This document shows positions 1-6,637 of a DNA stretch of 16,030 nt, piece by piece. Each line of letters starts with the position of its first letter. Positions within the stretch are counted from its first letter, which is position 1. Location of the stretch: the NCBI GenBank assembly GCA_001782645.1, contig MFPH01000065.1:1-16030 (forward strand). Direction: 5' to 3'. The translations under genes were made by a program, and so were the position numbers. This DNA comes from Candidatus Levybacteria bacterium RIFCSPLOWO2_12_FULL_37_14. Lineage in GTDB: Bacteria > Patescibacteriota > Microgenomatia > Levybacterales > UBA12049. Under the pieces are notes generated by a model. It was not told the DNA's origin, ran no database searches, and saw only the letters and a program-made list of their open reading frames with translations.

Positions 1-735
1 GAGGAAGACATATTTTTAGGAATTACTGTTCCTATTTCCCGCAAAATCGCAAATAAATATAGAGATTTGGATTTTGCCGGTATTGAAGAATTGCTTCATT
101 CAGGAATTCACGAAGAAAGATTAATTGCACTTTTAATTCTTGTGCGAAAATTTCTTGAAGGGTCGGACCCTCTGAAAAAGAAAATTTATGAATTTTATCT
201 TTCGAATACTAAATATATAAATAATTGGGATTTGGTGGATTTATCTGCGCCTAAAATTATAGGTGAATATTTATTTGCTCGGCAACCACGCGTTTCAGAT
301 GACGCTCGGCTGCGTTTTCTCAAAAAACAGTCATTAAACTCTGCCTCGCTAAGTAAAATTCGACACCCATCAGAACAAAAGCCGAATTTTAATTCATCTG
401 AAAGCGGATTGCCTCACATGAGTAATGCTTTACTAAATTTAGCGAAATCAGAAAGTATTTGGGAAAGAAGAATTGCTGTTTTGGCAACTTTTCAATTTAT
501 AAAAAATAATCAATTTGACAATTCTTTGGAAATTGCAAAGATGCTTTTGGGTGACAAACATGATTTAGTCCACAAAGCCGTTGGGTGGATGTTAAGGGAG
601 ATGGGGAAGAGAGATTTAGAAATAGAAATTGAATTTTTAAACAAGCATTCTCAAGAAATGCCGCGGACAATGCTGCGCTACGCGATTGAAAAATTCCCTC
701 AGAAGCTTCGGATATCGTATCTAAAGAAAAAATAA
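1..735 (+). CDS. DNA alkylation repair protein, AlkD-type HEAT-like glycosylase (5' truncated by window)
   Basis: The frame is open to the left edge, so the true start lies outside; the TTG at 67 is not the likely start. The family removes alkylated bases such as N3-methyladenine and N7-methylguanine without base flipping. Diagnostic sequence: LGITVPISRKIA at window codons 7-18, the active-site motif WDLVD at codons 76-80 (W and the final D match the catalytic Trp and Asp of AlkD), SIWERRIAVLATFQFIK, and HKAVGWMLREMG near the C-terminus. Between GEYL and SNALLNLAKS, where relatives continue directly, there are about 47 extra residues (roughly 280-420) encoded by palindromic DNA, listed separately. 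Even without its N-terminus the protein is longer than the usual ~225 residues. The flanking helices look intact, so the gene may still work if the insert loops out. No neighbour suggests an operon. Confidence 0.85.
   Translation, partial: EEDIFLGITVPISRKIANKYRDLDFAGIEELLHSGIHEERLIALLILVRKFLEGSDPLKKKIYEFYLSNTKYINNWDLVDLSAPKIIGEYLFARQPRVSDDARLRFLKKQSLNSASLSKIRHPSEQKPNFNSSESGLPHMSNALLNLAKSESIWERRIAVLATFQFIKNNQFDNSLEIAKMLLGDKHDLVHKAVGWMLREMGKRDLEIEIEFLNKHSQEMPRTMLRYAIEKFPQKLRISYLKKK
279..417. repeat. Palindromic element inserted in frame in the AlkD-type gene
   Basis: The extra segment of the AlkD gene is bounded by imperfect inverted arms. Visible pairs: ggcaa (281-285) with ttgcc (409-413); cgc (289-291) with gcg (404-406); tttcagatga (293-302) with tcatctgaaa (394-403), a perfect 10-base match; tcggct (306-311) with agccga (380-385). 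An alternative inner pair is aaaattcg (355-362) with cgaatttt (383-390). The insert stays in frame and encodes polar residues. It resembles in principle the Rickettsia palindromic elements that insert into protein genes, but I recognise no family. Confidence 0.6.
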
Positions 736-776
736 GCTTTTAAGTCTTGTCCGCCACGCTCTGCCGTTCGCCTTTT

Positions 777-802
777 CAATTCTATTCGAATACGGCTCAC
801 GG
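777..802. repeat. 26-base dispersed repeat, copy 1
   Basis: Identical over 26 bases to 3208-3233. The core is the 10-base palindrome TATTCGAATA followed by CGGCTCACGG. After the identical part both copies lead, at different spacing, to GTGGAAT (828-834 here). This copy sits in the 145-base gap between the AlkD-type gene and the CBS gene, just upstream of the latter's predicted promoter. Flanking CTTG..CCACGC (746-757) and GCGTGGCAAG (813-822) are inverted, so the whole gap may be one palindromic element. Confidence 0.7.
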
Positions 803-840
803 AGCACTTTGTGCGTGGCAAGTGTAGTGGAATTTAAAAT

Positions 841-869
841 TGGACAATAAAAAGAAGATATATTACAAT
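841..869 (+). promoter_or_regulatory. Predicted sigma-70 promoter of the HEPN/CBS gene
   Basis: TGGACA (841-846), a 17-base spacer, then TACAAT (864-869). The start codon follows 11 bases after the -10 box, so the transcript would have a leader of only about 4-5 bases. Confidence 0.55.
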
Positions 870-880
870 TACCTCAAAGA

Positions 881-1603
881 ATGAACGAAACAAATACTGC
901 TGCTAAATTCCTCGTAATTTATAATGAAATAGATCACTACATGCGTAGGGTTTTGAATTCCGATAATTACACAGATCACGGAATGCTTATCCGCCAGATG
1001 TCGGAAAAAAATAGACTATTTCAAAATTATTATACGGATTTGAAATTATTTGCGGAATTGAGAAATCTTCTTGTGCATAACCCTTATCCTGATAGCGCAA
1101 ATCCTTTGATAGTCCCTCATAATTATATTGTAAAAAAATATGAGGAGATACGAAATGCTCTTTTGCATCCCAAAAAAGCAATGGATGTTGCCGTGAGGAG
1201 GGAATTTATTTATACAACTTCTCTTAACGCCAATGCGATCGAAGTAATGAAAACCATGAACGAAAAAACATATACGCATGTCCCGGTCGTAGAAAGAGAA
1301 AAAATGATAGGTGTTTTTTCAGAGAATACGATTCTGACTTATCTTGTAAATAATAAAGATACAATTATCTTGAAGGATACAAAGATAGCGGAGTTTAAAG
1401 ATTTTATCGGACTGGATAAGCATCCCAGCGAATATTTCAAATTTACGTCCCGCGACACGCCTCTTGTAGATATTACAGTTCTTTTTCAAGAAGGATTAAA
1501 AGCAAGAAAACGTATCGCTGTTGTTTATGTTACCCAAAACGGCAAGCAAGAAGAAAAGTTGTTGGGAATGATTACGGCTTGGGATATAGCGGGGATGGTT
1601 TAG
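881..1603 (+). CDS. HEPN-like domain fused to a CBS pair
   Basis: 240 residues. The N-terminal ~95 residues are helical and contain RNLLVH at residues 61-66, an R-X4-H motif of the type found in HEPN ribonuclease and nucleotide-binding domains. Residues ~105-240 look like a CBS pair: MDVAVRREFIYTTSLNANAIEVMKTM-type start, THVPVVE, GVFSENTILTYL, then a second half ending GMITAWDIAGM. CBS pairs typically bind adenine nucleotides and act as regulatory modules. An adenylate-gated RNA-binding or RNase protein is one reading (inference). There is no Shine-Dalgarno sequence, but a good promoter lies immediately upstream. The 3' end overlaps the convergent gene by four bases. CBS assignment is fairly sure; HEPN rests on the motif and helical character. 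Confidence 0.75.
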   Translation: MNETNTAAKFLVIYNEIDHYMRRVLNSDNYTDHGMLIRQMSEKNRLFQNYYTDLKLFAELRNLLVHNPYPDSANPLIVPHNYIVKKYEEIRNALLHPKKAMDVAVRREFIYTTSLNANAIEVMKTMNEKTYTHVPVVEREKMIGVFSENTILTYLVNNKDTIILKDTKIAEFKDFIGLDKHPSEYFKFTSRDTPLVDITVLFQEGLKARKRIAVVYVTQNGKQEEKLLGMITAWDIAGMV

Positions 1604-2796
1604 GAAGTTGGTTTTGATAAAATAAGAGACTCAATGGGTCCAACTTGGCGCAAAACAGGAGAATGATTTGCCAAAACCAATTCGCGGTCAGTCATGCTTT
1701 CAAGAATTCCGTCTATTGTTAATTGCTCTTTTGCTATTGTCAATCCAAGCTTCTGCCATTCTTTCTCAATTTCAGCGAGCAGATTTTGCGAAACCGAGTC
1801 ATTGTCCTGCATGTTCCATGGGAAAAAGACTGCTTTCCCTCCGGCTGCGAGTTGAAAGGATATTTTTTTTGCAACAGCCATATTCCCCTCAAAACCAAAA
1901 TCTTTTCCATAATACGGCCAGCCTTCAATACTTGAAAAAAATCCAATACCGCTTTCTTTAAATTGCAGAGACCTGATGTCTGCGCGCATGTGTCTTCTGG
2001 GATTTTGTACGCTTTGGAAAAATAGAGTATTTCGAAGTTTTAGCGGAAATCCGTTTTTCGCATCCCTAACAAGATTTTCAAACGGAGCAAAATCCAAGCT
2101 TAAAAAAGTAATCCTCCTAAGCCTGTTTTCTGAAGCAAGTTGTTCTCCAAAATACGAACTAATATCTTCAAGGAATTCGGAGGTTTTGTCTCCCAGCATT
2201 GGTTCTATAATTTTCCGTAAAGGAATGTCGCTAGCAGCAGGGGTAATAAATACCCATGTACCCTTATCTCCTGCTTTTCCGGTTGGTTCATAGACAAACT
2301 TATAATACGTTTTAGACTCCATAAATTTTTCAAGAAGGATTTTGGATATTGATTTTGGATCTCTTTTATCGGTTGGGGGAGGATTTGTCATAGTTTCAAA
2401 TATAGGTGCGACAAGAAGTTGTCTGGCAAGATTATGTCTTGGCCCCAATTCTTTACGAAGAAGAATAAGGTTGTTCTTATCGAGCATTGCAGCGAACCGA
2501 AGCTCATTATTTTTGGGAGAAAGACGATGAAGGCCATCAATAAATTTACCCGTGATCCTATATGCTTCGGTATGCATTAATTGTTTGTGTTGTCCTGTCA
2601 TAATTTCCCTGAAATAAGGAAAAGATGAGCAAAGATCAACTGCGACAAGGTCGGTTTTTATTTGGTCGCGTGCTTCAAAATAAGCAGGTTCTGTTATTAG
2701 TCTTGCGGTTTTGCCCCAGGCATAGACGCCTCCCTGAAGCTCGTAAGGTTCTTTTGGAACAAATTTTAGGGCGAAATCATGTTGTTCAGCCGACAT
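1600..2796 (-). CDS. Unknown 398-residue protein with methyltransferase-like C-terminal part
   Basis: I do not recognise the family. Residues ~270-340 resemble the second half of a class I SAM-dependent methyltransferase: MRADIRSLQFKESGIGFFSS, where the usual pattern is an acidic loop, then LPF, then an active-site strand, followed by SIEGWPYY and by LAAGGKAVFFPW in the place of the common LKPGGK turn. A glycine-rich SAM-binding motif I is not obvious; AVDLCSSFPYF near residue 52 is not convincing. There is no signal peptide or membrane segment. The ATG at 2796 is supported by a TATAAT box eight bases upstream, implying a leaderless mRNA. It stands alone on this strand and converges on the CBS gene. 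A divergent methyltransferase is possible; function unknown. Confidence 0.7.
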   Translation of the reverse strand: MSAEQHDFALKFVPKEPYELQGGVYAWGKTARLITEPAYFEARDQIKTDLVAVDLCSSFPYFREIMTGQHKQLMHTEAYRITGKFIDGLHRLSPKNNELRFAAMLDKNNLILLRKELGPRHNLARQLLVAPIFETMTNPPPTDKRDPKSISKILLEKFMESKTYYKFVYEPTGKAGDKGTWVFITPAASDIPLRKIIEPMLGDKTSEFLEDISSYFGEQLASENRLRRITFLSLDFAPFENLVRDAKNGFPLKLRNTLFFQSVQNPRRHMRADIRSLQFKESGIGFFSSIEGWPYYGKDFGFEGNMAVAKKISFQLAAGGKAVFFPWNMQDNDSVSQNLLAEIEKEWQKLGLTIAKEQLTIDGILESMTDRELVLANHSPVLRQVGPIESLILSKPTS

Positions 2797-2804
2797 AATC
2801 CAAG

Positions 2805-2833
2805 ATTATAGGATAAAACTATCCGTAAAGCAA
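2805..2833 (-). promoter_or_regulatory. Predicted promoter of the 398-residue unknown gene (leaderless)
   Basis: Read on the minus strand: TTGCTT (2833-2828), a 17-base spacer, and a perfect TATAAT (2810-2805). Only eight bases separate the -10 box from the ATG at 2796, so transcription should begin at or next to the start codon. Confidence 0.6.
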
Positions 2834-2897
2834 ACAAGCCTAAATGAGATTAGGCGATGAGAGGGTTGGTGGAATTTAAGATTGATGCCTGAAAACA

Positions 2898-3211
2898 TTA
2901 GATATCTTCGAGTAAGTAGCGTAAGGATTTAGAGTATCTAGAATGTCTTAATTTTCTTAGCGCTTTCGACTCTGCTTGTCTTACTCGTTCTCTCGTAACG
3001 CCGAATTCCTTTCCTGTTTCTTCTAAAGTTCGATTCCGTCCATCTTCAAGTCCAAAACGAAGCTCAAAACCCCTTCTTCTCTTAGGGACAAAGCCTGAGA
3101 CAATATCTCTTTTAACTCTTTCTTTATACGACTTCTGGAAGCTAATTCTTCGACACTTTCTCCTTCATCCGCAACGAAGTCTCCTATTGTCTTTTCTGCA
3201 TTAGGTCCAAT
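2898..3211 (-). pseudogene. Decayed RpoD-type sigma factor fragment (end of region 3 and region 4)
   Basis: The upstream half reads IGPNAEKTIGDFVADEG, then EELASRSRIKKELKEIL and SLREEGV (3211 to about 3068). The downstream half reads LRFGLEDGRNRTLEETGKEF, then GVTRERVRQAESKALRKLRH and a stop at 2898-2900. Together they match the C-terminal end of primary sigma factors, including the region 4.2 helix-turn-helix that binds the -35 box. The two halves are in different frames: one base is missing around 3066-3067, inside a run of four T on the minus strand. Everything upstream (regions 1, 2 and most of 3) is absent. Homology starts exactly where the 26-base repeat (3208-3233) begins. Fragment plus frameshift make a functional sigma factor very unlikely; the housekeeping rpoD should lie elsewhere. 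This remnant fills most of the 509-base gap before rpsF. Confidence 0.85.
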
Positions 3212-3233
3212 TCTATTCGAATACGGCTCACGG
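3208..3233. repeat. 26-base dispersed repeat, copy 2
   Basis: Identical to 777-802. Here it abuts the broken end of the sigma-70 fragment. The word TTGGTGGAAT follows at 3242-3251 and also occurs at 2866-2875, so the remnant is bracketed by 10-base direct repeats. Confidence 0.7.
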
Positions 3234-3267
3234 CGCAGCATTTGGTGGAATGTGTCCCAAATAGATC

Positions 3268-3297
3268 TTGCATTTTAAGCCTGAAATATGTTAGGAT
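3268..3297 (+). promoter_or_regulatory. Possible promoter of rpsF-ssb-rpsR
   Basis: TTGCAT (3268-3273), 18 bases, TAGGAT (3292-3297), ending eight bases before the chosen rpsF ATG at 3306. The match is only moderate, and the AGGA inside the -10 candidate could instead serve as a Shine-Dalgarno sequence. Confidence 0.35.
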
Positions 3298-3305
3298 TAG
3301 ACGCG

Positions 3306-3581
3306 ATGAGAGCATACGAATTGATATTGGTTGCAAAACCGTCCTTAACAGAAGCATTGCGAAAAAAAATGATTGCAGGTATAAAAGCATTGTTAAAGGA
3401 CTTAAAAATTGTAAAAGAGAATGAAGTCGGACAAAAAACCTTAGCGTATAAGATTAAAAAGGAAATAAACGGATTTTACTTTGATTTTACATTGGAAGGT
3501 GAGAATATCCCGGCGGATTTTGAGAAAAAATTATTGGAAAATGATAATATATTGAGGCACCTCTTATTGAGGACGAAGTAA
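3306..3581 (+). CDS. rpsF: 30S ribosomal protein bS6
   Basis: 91 residues, close to the usual ~95. Binds 16S rRNA with bS18 on the platform of the small subunit. MRAYELILVAKPSL at the N-terminus and the middle KTLAYKIKKEINGFYFDFTL fit the S6 ferredoxin-like fold; the end NILRHLLLRTK is typical. An upstream in-frame ATG at 3288 would add six residues (MLGLDA), but MRAYEL is the standard family start and AGGA at 3293-3296 is well placed for it. First gene of the rpsF-ssb-rpsR cluster; the same order is found in very many bacteria. Confidence 0.93.
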   Translation: MRAYELILVAKPSLTEALRKKMIAGIKALLKDLKIVKENEVGQKTLAYKIKKEINGFYFDFTLEGENIPADFEKKLLENDNILRHLLLRTK

Positions 3582-3591
3582 TACTGAATTT

Positions 3592-4116
3592 ATGGCGCGA
3601 AGTTTGAATAGGGTACAATTAATTGGGAATTTAACCAGAGATCCGGAATTACGATATACGCCAAATGGAACAGCTGTTTGCTCTTTTGGTTTGGCTACCA
3701 ACAGGAGCTGGAAGACAGATAGCGGTGAGAAACACGATGAAGCAGAATTTCACAATATTGTTAGCTGGAACAAATTAGCTGAACTTTGTTCGCAATTTTT
3801 AGTAAAAGGCAGGAAGGTTTTTGTTGAAGGAAGACTGGCAACAAGAAGTTGGACCGGTCAGGATGGGGCACAAAGAAACAGAACTGAAATTGTTATTTCA
3901 GACATGATACTTCTGGATTCCAGAAGACCTGAGGGGGAAGCCGGGAATCAGCCGACTGTTCCAGCCGAACAATCCGTTGAAAAGGTTTCAGAGAAGCCCG
4001 CGTCAAACGTTACTGATGAAAAAGGGGCCAAGAAAAAAGCGGCTACTGGCGTCAAAAAAGAAAAAATGGCGGAATCGTCTACGGAAGAAGTTGTTCCGGA
4101 TGATATACCTTTCTAG
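3592..4116 (+). CDS. ssb: Single-stranded DNA-binding protein
   Basis: 174 residues. Coats single-stranded DNA in replication and repair. The OB fold spans residues 1 to ~108: NRVQLIGNLTRDPELRYTPN, EFHNIVSWNKLAELC, KVFVEGRLATRSW and the final strand near TEIVISDMILLD. A disordered linker rich in Glu, Lys, Ala and Pro (~110-168) leads to the acidic tip DDIPF, the conserved docking peptide for partner proteins. Starts 10 bases after rpsF with no evident Shine-Dalgarno sequence, so it is probably translated from the rpsF transcript. Confidence 0.96.
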   Translation: MARSLNRVQLIGNLTRDPELRYTPNGTAVCSFGLATNRSWKTDSGEKHDEAEFHNIVSWNKLAELCSQFLVKGRKVFVEGRLATRSWTGQDGAQRNRTEIVISDMILLDSRRPEGEAGNQPTVPAEQSVEKVSEKPASNVTDEKGAKKKAATGVKKEKMAESSTEEVVPDDIPF

Positions 4117-4166
4117 TTGATGGTCATTGGTTCATAGTTCATAGTATAAATTAAGGATTAAAAGTT

Positions 4167-4406
4167 ATGAAGAAGATAGTTAGAAAGCCGAGGAGGAAAT
4201 TTACGGCCCCAAAGGTTTGTTTTTTCTGTGAGTCAAAAAAAGAGCCTTCTTTCTGGGAAATAGGAGTACTTGCGAAATTTTTAACAGAAAGAGGAAAAAT
4301 TATTCCTGCTTCCCGTAACGGACTTTGTTTGAAGCATCAAAAGGCTGTTGGCTTGAGCATAAAACATTCAAGACATTTAGCTCTAATGTCATTTATCTCC
4401 CTTTAA
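4167..4406 (+). CDS. rpsR: 30S ribosomal protein bS18, zinc-binding form
   Basis: 79 residues. Partner of bS6 on the small-subunit platform. Cys18, Cys21, Cys54 and His57 (CFFC and CLKH) form a probable zinc site, kept in some S18 proteins and lost in many. The helical part EIGVLAKFLTERGKIIPASR, followed by the CLKHQKAVGLSIKHSRHLAL-type end, matches the family. AAGGA lies upstream of the ATG at a suitable distance. The 50-base gap after ssb contains a short TTCATAG tandem. The common next gene rplI is absent; an S41 protease gene follows instead. Confidence 0.93.
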   Translation: MKKIVRKPRRKFTAPKVCFFCESKKEPSFWEIGVLAKFLTERGKIIPASRNGLCLKHQKAVGLSIKHSRHLALMSFISL

Positions 4407-4419
4407 TCCTGTCTCTTTT

Positions 4420-5694
4420 ATGAGAAAAATAAGATCATTACAAGTTGTTGTATTGTTAATAATCTCCGGTCTCATAGGCTACTATTTTGGCACCAGCAAT
4501 GTAAAAATTTCTTGGAAAAATTACAAACCCTCTCTTGCAGTTGTAAATCGAGAGGCTCCCGCAACACTGAATAATGTTGATTTTTCTACTTTCTGGAATG
4601 TTTGGCAGAAGCTTGAAACAAATTACTACGATAAAACAAAGCTTGATCCGGTAAAAATGTTAAATGGCGCAATTGAAGGAATGGCTCAAAGTCTTGGAGA
4701 TCCTTACACAATTTATCTTCCTCCGGTAGCAAATACCAATTTTAAGGACGGTTTGGCCGGACAATTTTCAGGAATTGGAGCGGAACTTGGAACAAAAGAT
4801 AAGCAAATTATAGTTATTGCTCCGCTCGTTGGAAGCCCGGCGGAGAAAGCAGGAATAAAAGCAGGGGATGCGATATTAAAGGTAAATGGGGAAGCGACAA
4901 CGGATTGGACATTGCCTGCTACCGTAGATAAGATAAGAGGTCCTAAGGGAACAAGCGTCACCTTGACTATCTTGCATAAAGATTCCGAAAAACCACTGGA
5001 TATAAAAATAGTAAGAGACGTTATAACAGTAAAAAGTGTTGTTGGATGGGTGAAGGATATCAAGAATATTGATGGAATTAAAGTTTCAAAAGACCAAAAA
5101 GGTAAAATTGCTTATGTCAGACTTTCCCAATTCGGAGATTCTACAATCAATGATTGGGCAACAACTATCAATAAAATCTTTCTTCAAACGCAAAGCGAAA
5201 AAGATATGAAAGGATTGATAGTCGATCTTCGCAATAATCCCGGAGGATATCTTGCGGATGCTGTTTTTATCTCTTCCGAATTTCTAAAGCAAGGAACTCC
5301 GGTAGTTCTGCAAGAAAATTCGCAGGGAACAAGAGTGACGCTTTCCGTTACGCGCAAAGGGCTTATGTACGAATTGCCCATTATTGTCTTAATAAATAAA
5401 GGGAGTGCTTCGGCAAGTGAAATCGTGTCAGGCGCATTAAGAGACAATAAATTGAACGAAAAAAGTAGGGCAATTTTGGTTGGAGAAACGTCTTTCGGTA
5501 AAGGAACTATACAGCAGGCAGATGATTTGGGAAACGGAGCCGGACTGCATATAACTATTGCCAAATGGCTTACTCCGAATGGCACTTGGATTAACGGTAG
5601 CGGTTTGAAGCCGGACATAGAGGTTAAATTGGACGAAAAGGATCCAAGTCATGATTTACAGCTTGAAAAAGCAGTTTTAGAATTAATGAAGTAA
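4420..5694 (+). CDS. S41 family C-terminal processing protease, membrane-anchored
   Basis: 424 residues. A periplasm- or surface-facing serine protease that trims C-termini of exported proteins. One N-terminal membrane segment (about residues 9-25) ends in GYYFGTS. Then comes a helical lead-in with NYYDKTKLDP and SLGDPYTIYLPP, a PDZ domain (about 110-200; PLVGSPAEKAGIKAGDAILK), and the protease core. Catalytic Ser331 lies in KGSASASEIVSGAL; Lys361 and Gln365 lie in FGKGTIQQ, equivalent to Ser430, Lys455 and Gln459 of E. coli Prc by motif alignment. About five extra residues (KLNEKS) sit between the Ser and Lys motifs. It lies in a same-strand run with murB, two bases downstream, suggesting an envelope operon. 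Confidence 0.92.
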   Translation: MRKIRSLQVVVLLIISGLIGYYFGTSNVKISWKNYKPSLAVVNREAPATLNNVDFSTFWNVWQKLETNYYDKTKLDPVKMLNGAIEGMAQSLGDPYTIYLPPVANTNFKDGLAGQFSGIGAELGTKDKQIIVIAPLVGSPAEKAGIKAGDAILKVNGEATTDWTLPATVDKIRGPKGTSVTLTILHKDSEKPLDIKIVRDVITVKSVVGWVKDIKNIDGIKVSKDQKGKIAYVRLSQFGDSTINDWATTINKIFLQTQSEKDMKGLIVDLRNNPGGYLADAVFISSEFLKQGTPVVLQENSQGTRVTLSVTRKGLMYELPIIVLINKGSASASEIVSGALRDNKLNEKSRAILVGETSFGKGTIQQADDLGNGAGLHITIAKWLTPNGTWINGSGLKPDIEVKLDEKDPSHDLQLEKAVLELMK

Positions 5695-5696
5695 GG

Positions 5697-6635
5697 ATGA
5701 ATCTTCAACAAAATATTCCTCTCAAAAATTACAGCAGTTATAAAATTGGTGGTCCTGCTAAATTTTTCGTTGAAGTCGAATCTGTTGAGGAGCTGAAAGA
5801 GGTCCTTAGGCTCGCTAGGTTGTCTGCTTTGGATATGATTGCGATTTTAGCCGGCGGGACAAATGTTTTAATAAGCGATGAGGGGTTTGATGGGTTGGTA
5901 ATTCTCAACAGAATAGGAGGAATAATAGAGGGAGAGGGAAGCAATCTAACGGTGGGTTCCGGAACATTGGTCAGTGATTTTTTGGCGTATTGTACTGAAA
6001 ATTCATTTTCCGGTTTTGAATGGGCAGGGGGACTTCCTGGAACAATAGGAGGCGCTATTCGGGGAAATGCGGGGGCATTTAAAGGCGAGATTAAGGATGC
6101 TGTTGTTGGAGTTGAGAGTTTGGATCTAAAAACTTTAAACGAAAAAATAAGAAATAATGCGGAATGTCAATTTGCTTATAGAAATAGCATTTTTAAATCA
6201 GGGGAGGGGATTTATGAATTTATTACGCATGTAATTTTGGCATTATCATTAGGCGCAAAAAAAGAAATAGAAGAAAAAATCCGGCAAAAAGTAGATTACA
6301 GGAATAATCGTCATCCAATGGATTATCCAAACATAGGAAGTATTTTTAAAAACATTCCTTTGAATTTACTTTCTAACGATTTACAAAAAGAGTTTTCCTC
6401 AATTGTGAAGACAGATCCTTTTCCCGTTGTTTCAACTACTAAACTTTTGGCATTATGCGGTTTAAAGGGAAGAATGGCGGGGGGGGCAATGATATCCGAT
6501 AAACATCCTAATTTTATAATTAATGTTAATAATGCAATGGCTTCGGACGTAAAAGCACTTATTGAAATTGCAAAACAGACCATCAAGGAAAAATATGGTA
6601 TTTTTCTTGAAGAGGAGATCGTATACCTCGATTAA
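5697..6635 (+). CDS. murB: UDP-N-acetylenolpyruvoylglucosamine reductase
   Basis: 312 residues. Reduces UDP-GlcNAc-enolpyruvate to UDP-MurNAc with NADPH and FAD, the second committed step of peptidoglycan synthesis. FAD-binding part: YKIGGPAKFFVEV, AGGTNVLISDEGFDG and GFEWAGGLPGTIGGAIRGNA. Substrate and catalytic residues: Arg162 in YRNS, Ser215 in NIGSIFKN (the proton donor) and Glu307 in LEEEIVYL. The length and the short GSIFKN-to-C-terminus region suit type II MurB. The ATG overlaps the tail of AAGG after the protease stop, so initiation is probably coupled to the upstream gene. It converges on prfA with a two-base gap and no visible terminator. Confidence 0.95.
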   Translation: MNLQQNIPLKNYSSYKIGGPAKFFVEVESVEELKEVLRLARLSALDMIAILAGGTNVLISDEGFDGLVILNRIGGIIEGEGSNLTVGSGTLVSDFLAYCTENSFSGFEWAGGLPGTIGGAIRGNAGAFKGEIKDAVVGVESLDLKTLNEKIRNNAECQFAYRNSIFKSGEGIYEFITHVILALSLGAKKEIEEKIRQKVDYRNNRHPMDYPNIGSIFKNIPLNLLSNDLQKEFSSIVKTDPFPVVSTTKLLALCGLKGRMAGGAMISDKHPNFIINVNNAMASDVKALIEIAKQTIKEKYGIFLEEEIVYLD

Positions 6636-6637
6636 AA

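Noticed and set aside
1668..2530. Plus-strand open frames opposite the 398-residue gene.
   Set aside because: They are short, overlap one another and have no promoter, while the minus-strand frame is long and has a good -10 box.
4130..4145. TTCATAG tandem between ssb and rpsR as a possible regulatory repeat.
   Set aside because: Only two 7-base units in a 50-base gap; no symmetry or hairpin. Probably simple-sequence drift.
4713..5652. Long minus-strand open frames inside the S41 protease gene.
   Set aside because: The plus-strand gene has all catalytic motifs; the antisense frames show Ser/Pro/Ile-rich shadow composition and no start signals.
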